Shown: piece by piece, positions 20,796 through 25,631 of the stretch | Layout: every line of letters starts with the position of its first letter | How positions within the stretch are numbered: the first letter of the stretch is position 1 | Origin: Roseiarcus sp050013915 | GTDB taxonomy: Bacteria; Pseudomonadota; Alphaproteobacteria; Rhizobiales; Beijerinckiaceae | Reading direction: 5' to 3' | Length of the DNA: 25,631 nt | Assembly: GCA_050013915.1 (NCBI GenBank) | Contig: JBEKEI010000053.1 | Coordinates: forward strand, 1 to 25,631 | Made by a program: the position numbers and the translations under genes | The notes under the pieces: generated by a model | Told to the model about the DNA's origin: nothing | Databases searched by the model: none | The model's input: only the letters and a program-made list of their open reading frames with translations

Positions 20796-21938
20796 CTAAG
20801 GGCCGCGGTAATAGGCGTGCGGGTGGAACGGGAGCGCGGAGACATGCGCGGCGAGCGTCCTGCCGCGGACGAGGAGGCCGACCGGCGTTCCCGCGGCCGC
20901 CTGCTCGGCCGGGACATAGCCCATGGCGATCGGCGCCCCGACGCTCGGCCCGAAGCCGCCCGACGTGACGCGGCCGATTATCCGCCCGGCCGCGTCGAGG
21001 ATCTCGGCGCCCTCGCGCGCCGGCGCGCGGCCTTCGAGCGCGAGGCCGACGCGCCTGCGCTCCGGCCCGTCGGCGAGCGCCGCGAGAATCCGGCGCGCGC
21101 CGGGAAATCCGCCCTCGAGCCGGCGCCGCTTCTGGATCGACCAGGCGAGGCCCGCCTCGACCGGATCGGTGTCCTCGTCGAGTTCGTGGCCGTAGAGACA
21201 CAGGCCCGCCTCGAGGCGCAGCGAGTCGCGCGCGCCCAGGCCGGCCGGCTCGACCTCGCGCTCCTCGAGCAGGCGGCGCGCGAAGGACTCGGCGCGGTCG
21301 GCGGCGAGCGATATCTCGAATCCATCCTCACCGGTGTAGCCCGAGCGCGTGAGGCTCGCCTCGACCCCGAGAATGCGCAAGTCGCGCGCGCTCATGAACG
21401 GCGCGCTCGCCAGACCGGCGTCGGGCGCCAGACGATCGAGCACGCGCGCCGCCGCCGGCCCCTGCAGGGCGATCAGCGCGCGATCCTCGAGCACCGTCAG
21501 GCGCGCCTCGGCCGGCAGTTCGGCGCGCAGCAGGTCGAAATCGATCGCCTTGCGCGCGGCGTTGACGACGAGCCGCAGCCGCCCGTCGGCGCCCTGCGGC
21601 CGCGTCACCATGAGGTCGTCGACGATTCCGCCGTTCCAGCCGAGGAACTGCGTGTAGCGCTCGCGCCCCGGCGCAAGACCGAGAAGGTCGGCCGGACAGA
21701 GCCGTTCGAGCGCGCGCGCGCAGGTCGCATGGTCCGGCGCGTCGACGACGGCCTGGCCCATGTGCGATACGTCGAACAATCCCGCCGCCGCGCGCGTATG
21801 GAGATGCTCGACGAGGATTCCGCCGGGATAATTGACCGGCATGGCATAGCCGGCGAACGGGACCATGCGGGCGCCGAGCGCGACATGCAGGGCGTGAAGC
21901 GGGGTGCGCATCAGTTCGGGCGCGACGGAATCGGACAT
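20796..21938 (-). CDS. gcvT: Aminomethyltransferase (glycine cleavage system T protein)
   Basis: GcvT releases ammonia from the aminomethyl-lipoyl arm of GcvH and makes 5,10-methylene-tetrahydrofolate. The 380-residue product contains the family blocks: MVPFAGYAMPVNYPGGILVE, GLFDVSHMGQ (with the catalytic-site Asp), NGGIVDDLMVTR, ALQGPAAARVL, SRSGYTGEDGFEIS-like RSGYTGEDGFEIS and a C-terminal domain with GRVTSGGFGPSVGAPIAMGYV. ATG 21938 gives the expected N-terminus (MSDSVAPELMRTPLHALH); upstream in-frame sequence is the riboswitch and is not coding. The ribosome binding site (GGTGGC) is weak and sits near leader hairpins, which fits riboswitch control of translation. Confidence 0.96.
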   Translation of the reverse strand: MSDSVAPELMRTPLHALHVALGARMVPFAGYAMPVNYPGGILVEHLHTRAAAGLFDVSHMGQAVVDAPDHATCARALERLCPADLLGLAPGRERYTQFLGWNGGIVDDLMVTRPQGADGRLRLVVNAARKAIDFDLLRAELPAEARLTVLEDRALIALQGPAAARVLDRLAPDAGLASAPFMSARDLRILGVEASLTRSGYTGEDGFEISLAADRAESFARRLLEEREVEPAGLGARDSLRLEAGLCLYGHELDEDTDPVEAGLAWSIQKRRRLEGGFPGARRILAALADGPERRRVGLALEGRAPAREGAEILDAAGRIIGRVTSGGFGPSVGAPIAMGYVPAEQAAAGTPVGLLVRGRTLAAHVSALPFHPHAYYRGP

Positions 21939-21980
21939 CAGCCACCGGTCACAGCAAGAGGCGCTCTTCACCCTTCCTCT

Positions 21981-21995
21981 CGCCCGAAGCGGGCG
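21981..21995 (-). promoter_or_regulatory. Leader hairpin between the riboswitch and gcvT (expression platform candidate)
   Basis: CGCCCG and CGGGCG pair around a 3-base loop. A second short stem (AAGAG-CGC-CTCTT) follows nearer the gcvT start. There is no T run after either, so control at translation initiation or through a competing fold is more likely than a classical intrinsic terminator. Confidence 0.4.
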
Positions 21996-22007
21996 AACGG
22001 CAGGTCG

Positions 22008-22200
22008 GCGCCCCCCTCTGTCCCGTGACCTCGGAGATCTCCCGCCGCTCGCGCGCCGGTCACCCCCGTCGGTGGGCGGACGCGAATCGCGCGCCGGCCG
22101 CTTTCCAGAGCGACGTCCCCGCGGCGGTCGATCGGGCCTGAGCGTTGCCGGGCGGTTGCGCCTTCGGCGCCGGCGGAGCAATCGATCCTGCTGGTCTCTT
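22008..22200 (-). ncRNA. Tandem glycine riboswitch upstream of gcvT
   Basis: Read on the minus strand, the leader has two consecutive glycine-aptamer cores. The first has GCTCCGCCGGCGCCGAAGG, GCAACCGCCC, ACGCTCAGGCCCGATCGACC and a GGGGACGTCGCTCTGGAAAG closing segment. The second has CCACCGACGGGGGTGACC, GGGAGATCTCCGAGGTCACG and the signature 3' end GGGACAGAGGGG. The conserved NCCGAAGG, CTCAGG(C/T) and GGACAGAGG elements appear in the right order and spacing, about 70 bases before the gcvT start. Known glycine riboswitches activate gcvT operons when glycine is abundant. The boundaries are approximate, since I did not fold it computationally. Confidence 0.88.
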
Positions 22201-22228
22201 CCGCCGGGGTCTTGACCTGACGCGGTCG

Positions 22229-22257
22229 AGCAAGCCCGAACCGCGCGTCTTTGTCAA
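22229..22257 (-). promoter_or_regulatory. Probable gcv operon promoter
   Basis: A perfect TTGACA (-35, at 22252-22257 on the minus strand) is followed after 17 bases by CTTGCT (22229-22234), a poor -10. It would start transcription about 20 bases before the riboswitch, just where needed. The -35 overlaps the last codons of the upstream lipoprotein gene. Confidence 0.45.
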
Positions 22258-22841
22258 TTCGTCGGCTTGTTCTTTCGATGCGGCTTGGGCGCCTCGGGCG
22301 CGTGACCCGCGTCGAAGCCGACCAGGATCGTATAGTCCTGATCCGCCTGCGGATGGGTGTAGGGCAGCATGATCGGCTCGGACACGAACTGGAACGGCGC
22401 CTGGCTCGCGCCCGCCGTGTCGGCCTCGATCTTGTAGAGCTTGGAGAACTCCGGCTTCTGGTCGGCGTCGCGGCGCATGACGATGCGCAGTTGGGTGGCA
22501 TAGGCGCCCGGCTGGCCCGCCGGGCCGATCAGCAGATGGCCGGCGACCCCGACCTTGATGGCGAACTGCGCGCCCAGCACGTGACATTCGCGCGCCGTAT
22601 TGGTGATGTCGAACTGGTAGCGCACCGTATCATTGGCCTGGCCGCCGACCCGGACGTAGGCCGTGCCGTCCTGCACCTCGATGACAGGGCAGTCGATGTC
22701 GGCGGGTTGGGCGGCCCCGACCGCCGTCGCCGGGGCTTGCGTCGCCGCGCCGGCGGAAATGAGGTTGGCCGGATCGAGGGAGCCCAGCGAGCTGCAGGAC
22801 GCGGTGAGGCCGGCGAGGCCGGCCACGAACGCGAGGCGCAT
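22254..22841 (-). CDS. Putative lipoprotein of unknown function
   Basis: The 195-residue product has a lipoprotein signal: MRLAFVAGLAGLTASC with the lipobox LTAS-Cys16 followed by Ser-Ser, so it is probably anchored to a membrane facing the periplasm. The mature protein has one beta-rich domain: Asp-Cys-Pro-Val-Ile-Glu near residue 50, AYVRVGG, VRYQFDITNTARECHVLG, a GVAGHLLIGPAGQPG segment, PFQFVSEPIMLPY and DYTILVGFD, ending in a Lys-rich tail. Two cysteines outside the lipobox may form a disulfide. I recognise the look of a widespread rhizobial lipoprotein family but cannot name it. GGGGGGA precedes the ATG by 2-3 bases. It lies 116 bases after the IalB-family gene on the same strand and may share its transcript. 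Confidence 0.8.
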   Translation of the reverse strand: MRLAFVAGLAGLTASCSSLGSLDPANLISAGAATQAPATAVGAAQPADIDCPVIEVQDGTAYVRVGGQANDTVRYQFDITNTARECHVLGAQFAIKVGVAGHLLIGPAGQPGAYATQLRIVMRRDADQKPEFSKLYKIEADTAGASQAPFQFVSEPIMLPYTHPQADQDYTILVGFDAGHAPEAPKPHRKNKPTN

Positions 22842-22957
22842 CGTCCCCCCATGATACGCACGCACCATCCGCCAAGCTCCGCCCCATTGCGCCATCCCGC
22901 GCTTATACCAGCTTTGCCGGACGCGGCCAGATGGGCCGCGCCGGGCCGCGCGTCGGA

Positions 22958-23467
22958 TCACGGCAAGGTCTCGATCGCCTCCTTGAAGCCGGCGAGCGCG
23001 AGCGGAATGCCGATCCCCTCCTCGGGCGTCTGGAAGATGATGAAGGTCGCGGACCGGCCGGTCTTCATCTGGTCGACCAGCTTGTCCTCCATCACGACTT
23101 CGGCGATGCAGCCATTGGTCAGGCAGCGCACGAAACCCGCGCGGCCGACGTCGGTCTGGTCGATCTTGAGCCCGAGCCCCGACGGGATGAGGACGCCGAG
23201 CGGCGCGATGACGCGCAGCAGCCGGCTCTTGCCGTCGGCGGTCCTCAGCACGATGACGATCAGGGTGATGTTGGGCCGGTCCTCGGCCGCCACGCTCTGG
23301 ATCAGCGCGCATTGCTCGCGCTCCGCGCCGGGCGGGGTCTCGCAGCGCGTCTCCCAGTCGCCGTGCTTGGCCTTGACGACGCCCTGCGCGCAAGCCGGCT
23401 GGGCAAGCGCCGCCCACAGGCCGGCGGCGAGGATGGCCCCGGCGCGCCCGAGAGTTGACGCCATCAT
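22958..23467 (-). CDS. Invasion-associated locus B (IalB) family protein
   Basis: The 169-residue product has a signal peptide (hydrophobic residues 9-25, ACAQ cleavage near 28) and the IalB-type domain: HGDWETRCETPPGAEREQCALIQ, RVIAPLGVLIPSGLGLKID, GFVRCLTNGCIAEV with paired cysteines, and FIIFQTPEEGIGIPLALAGF at the end. The family is named after a Bartonella factor linked to red-cell invasion but is common in free-living alphaproteobacteria, where its role is unknown; the name should not be read as virulence. Start: two adjacent ATGs (23467, 23464), both with a weak upstream AAAGG. It diverges from coxB. Confidence 0.9.
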   Translation of the reverse strand: MMASTLGRAGAILAAGLWAALAQPACAQGVVKAKHGDWETRCETPPGAEREQCALIQSVAAEDRPNITLIVIVLRTADGKSRLLRVIAPLGVLIPSGLGLKIDQTDVGRAGFVRCLTNGCIAEVVMEDKLVDQMKTGRSATFIIFQTPEEGIGIPLALAGFKEAIETLP

Positions 23468-23641
23468 ATTGAAATTCAGCCTTTCCGCCCGATCGCCAGC
23501 GCGCGCGGTTGGCCTATCAAAAGCCTTCGACCTGTCAAGCCGAACTTGTCCGGGGCGCCGGCGCGATCCGCGTCGCGCTCCAGCGCGAATATGCCGCGGA
23601 TAAGATCGCGGCGCGCCATTGCGTCCCGTCCCGCTTTGTGG

Positions 23642-23669
23642 TTTTCAACTTCCCGTTAAGGGCTATGAT
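23642..23669 (+). promoter_or_regulatory. Probable coxB promoter
   Basis: TTTTCA (23642-23647), a 16-base spacer and TATGAT (23664-23669) form a fair sigma-70-type promoter, leaving a leader of about 90 bases before the coxB start codon. No operator-like dyad stands out. Confidence 0.4.
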
Positions 23670-23766
23670 GGCTCCGGACGCGACTCAGGCTCGCCGAGGC
23701 GTTTCTCGGGCCGGTTGGCCCGCCCCGCAATCGGGCGAGACCGGCGCAATCTGGAGCGGAGAGACC

Positions 23767-24666
23767 ATGGACAGCGCGGCACCGGAACGGCTTCGGCGGA
23801 GCGGGACCTTGGGCCGGCGTGCAACCATGGCGATTGGCGCGGTCGTCGCATCGGTTTGCGCCGGCGCGGCTTGGGCGGCGGGCGTCGGTTTCGCCGAGCC
23901 GGGCCAGATCGGCTTCCAGAAGGGCGTGACGCCGATCGCGCGTGACATTCATTGGTTCCATGACGATCTGCTGATGCCGATCATCACCTTGATCAGCCTG
24001 TTCGTGCTGTTCCTGCTCGGCTACGTGATCTGGAAGTTCAACGAGAAGGCCCATCCGACACCGTCGAAGACCACCCACAACACCTTGATCGAAGTGCTGT
24101 GGACGGTGCTGCCGGTGATGATCCTCATCGTGATCGCGGCCTATTCGTTCCCGCTCCTGACCGAAGAGCTGACGATCCCGCCGGCGGACCTCACGGTCAA
24201 GGTGACCGGCTCGCAATGGCACTGGGCCTACGAATATCCCAAGGACCAGGCCGGCGGCTTCTCGTTCGAATCGTACATGAAGCCGGAGAACGAGATCAAG
24301 ACGGCGGACGGCGACATCCGCCTGCTTTCGGTCGACAACGAGGCGGTGGTGCCCGTCAACAAGACCGTGGTTCTGCAGGTCACCGCGGCCGACGTCATCC
24401 ATTCCTTCATCGTCCAGTCCTTCGGCGTGCGCGTCGACGCCGTGCCCGGCCGCCTCAACGAGACCTGGTTCAGGGCCGATCGCGAGGGCGTCTACTACGG
24501 CCAGTGCTCGAAAATCTGCGGCAAGGATCATGCCTATATGCCGATCGTGTTTCGCGTCGTAAGTGAGGACAAGTACCAGGCGTGGGTCGCCAATGCGAAG
24601 AAGAAATTCGCTGCGGCGCCGGGAGCCGATTCGGTCGCCGACGCCGCAGCCGCGGTTCGTCAGTAG
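23767..24666 (+). CDS. coxB: Cytochrome c oxidase subunit II
   Basis: Subunit II accepts electrons from cytochrome c through the binuclear CuA centre. The 299-residue product has a signal-like N-terminus ending near AWAAG (residue 39), two transmembrane helices (about 68-90 and 108-131) and a periplasmic cupredoxin domain. The aromatic electron-entry patch is SQWHWAYEYP (149-158). CuA ligands are His212 (VIHSF), Cys247, Cys251, His255 and Met258 in GQCSKICGKDHAYMPI. The residue between the cysteines that is usually Glu is Lys249; that residue binds copper through its backbone carbonyl, so function should persist. CGGAGAG precedes ATG 23767; the frame is open further upstream but noncoding there. 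Followed after 59 bases by ctaD. Confidence 0.96.
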   Translation: MDSAAPERLRRSGTLGRRATMAIGAVVASVCAGAAWAAGVGFAEPGQIGFQKGVTPIARDIHWFHDDLLMPIITLISLFVLFLLGYVIWKFNEKAHPTPSKTTHNTLIEVLWTVLPVMILIVIAAYSFPLLTEELTIPPADLTVKVTGSQWHWAYEYPKDQAGGFSFESYMKPENEIKTADGDIRLLSVDNEAVVPVNKTVVLQVTAADVIHSFIVQSFGVRVDAVPGRLNETWFRADREGVYYGQCSKICGKDHAYMPIVFRVVSEDKYQAWVANAKKKFAAAPGADSVADAAAAVRQ

Positions 24667-24725
24667 CAACCGGCCGCCCGGACGCGCAGCGGTCGACGGC
24701 GAAAAATCATTCAAGGACCACAGCC

Positions 24726-25631
24726 ATGGCGACTCATTCCGCGACCCATGATCATGAAGCCGAGCACGCCCATCCCACGGGCTGGCGCCGCTATGTCTAC
24801 TCGACCAACCACAAGGACATCGGGACGCTCTATCTGATTTTCGCGGTGATCGCCGGCCTCATCGGCGGGACGATGTCCGGCCTCATGCGCATGGAGCTGA
24901 TGACCCCGGGCATCCAGATCTTTCCGACGATTTCAGCGCTCCTGACCGGCGACAATTCGATCGACGCCGCCAAGAACATGTACAACGTGTTCATCACCGC
25001 GCACGGCGTCATCATGATCTTCTTCCTCGTCATGCCGGCGCTGATCGGCGGGTTCGGCAATTGGTTCGTGCCGTTGATGATCGGCGCGCCCGACATGGCT
25101 TTCCCGCGGATGAACAACATTTCGTTCTGGCTGCTGCCAGCCTCGTTGCTGCTGCTGATCTGTTCGCTGTTCGTCGAGGGGTCGCCGGGCATGCACGGGT
25201 TCGGCGGCGGCTGGGTCCTCTATCCACCCTTCTCCTCGACCGCCGGCACGCCGGGCCCGGCGATGGATTTCGTCATACTTTCGCTGCATCTGGCCGGCGC
25301 CTCCTCGATCCTGGGCGCGATCAACTTCATCACCACCATCTTCAACATGCGCGCGCCCGGCATGACGATGCATCGCATGCCGCTGTTCGTCTGGTCCGTC
25401 CTGGTGACGGCGTTCCTGCTGGTGCTGGCGCTGCCGGTCCTCGCGGGCGCGATCACGATGCTGCTGACTGACCGGAATTTCGGCACCACGTTCTTTTCCG
25501 CCGATGGCGGTGGCGATCCGGTGCTGTTCCAGCATCTGTTCTGGTTCTTCGGCCATCCCGAGGTCTACATTCTGATCCTGCCCGGCTTCGGCATCGTCAG
25601 CCAGATCGTCTCGACCTTCTCGCGCAAGCCT
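24726..25631 (+). CDS. ctaD: Cytochrome c oxidase subunit I (5' part, runs off the window)
   Basis: Subunit I holds heme a and the heme a3-CuB site where oxygen is reduced. The visible 302 codons show a His-rich N-terminus (THSATHDHEAEHAHP), YSTNHKDIGTLYLIFA, a heme a ligand His in FITAHGVIMIFF, IGGFGNWFVPLMIGAPDMAFPR with the D-channel Asp, the CuB-ligand His with the cross-linked Tyr in FFGHPEVYILILPGFGIVS, and no stop before the end. The Glu-containing HPE-VY element marks an A-type heme-copper oxidase. AAGGA lies 8 bases before ATG 24726. The remaining ligands and the rest of the operon lie beyond 25631. Confidence 0.97.
   Translation, partial: MATHSATHDHEAEHAHPTGWRRYVYSTNHKDIGTLYLIFAVIAGLIGGTMSGLMRMELMTPGIQIFPTISALLTGDNSIDAAKNMYNVFITAHGVIMIFFLVMPALIGGFGNWFVPLMIGAPDMAFPRMNNISFWLLPASLLLLICSLFVEGSPGMHGFGGGWVLYPPFSSTAGTPGPAMDFVILSLHLAGASSILGAINFITTIFNMRAPGMTMHRMPLFVWSVLVTAFLLVLALPVLAGAITMLLTDRNFGTTFFSADGGGDPVLFQHLFWFFGHPEVYILILPGFGIVSQIVSTFSRKP

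Overview
The window is a GC-rich (roughly 65-70 percent by eye) chromosomal segment from an alphaproteobacterium, most likely of the order Hyphomicrobiales. The clues are the split glycine decarboxylase (gcvPA plus gcvPB), HisZ with an extended HisG, an IalB-family protein, an HWE-type histidine kinase, an MscS channel with a DUF3772-like N-terminus, and adjacent cytochrome c oxidase genes coxB-ctaD. I cannot name the genus from the sequence.

Layout. 1-1150: AT-richer DNA with two small orphan frames joined by a TAATG overlap, then a decayed 3' piece of an ISAzo13-like transposase with a one-base frameshift. 1173-3044: rpoZ (minus) facing away from a secreted YXWGXW-repeat protein (plus). 3240-5453: an orphan HWE histidine kinase, a tiny exported histidine-rich protein, an 11-bp terminator hairpin and a DUF6065-like protein. 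5523-10255: an MscS-type channel divergent from the overlapping pair hisZ-hisG. 10256-12669: a gene-poor stretch holding a striking 10-bp-periodic A/T tract array, an isoprenylcysteine-methyltransferase-like membrane protein, a small Cys-rich secreted protein of cyanovirin-N-like appearance, and two perfect inverted repeats in front of the next gene. 12670-15779: a zinc-independent medium-chain oxidoreductase, an aldo/keto reductase and a metallo-beta-lactamase-fold hydrolase, all plus strand. 15761-17376: a HAD phosphatase and an exported GyrI-like protein, translationally coupled. 17443-22257: a complete glycine-cleavage operon on the minus strand, with promoter, tandem glycine riboswitch, gcvT, gcvH, gcvPA, gcvPB and a terminator hairpin. 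22254-23467: a lipoprotein and an IalB-family protein. 23642-25631: promoter, coxB and the 5' part of ctaD, which runs off the window.

How the genes work together. The gcv operon is the clearest unit: glycine bound by the leader RNA should control synthesis of the T, H and P proteins that oxidise glycine to CO2, ammonia and methylene-tetrahydrofolate. hisZ-hisG form the first, feedback-regulated step of histidine synthesis. coxB-ctaD begin an aa3-type oxidase cluster. The remainder are housekeeping or envelope functions with no obvious common pathway.

I found no CRISPR array, tRNA, rRNA or intact mobile element, and no convincing undescribed multi-gene system. The most unusual signals are the phased A-tract array after hisG, the inverted repeats upstream of the oxidoreductase, the natural poly-histidine protein and the exported GyrI-domain protein.
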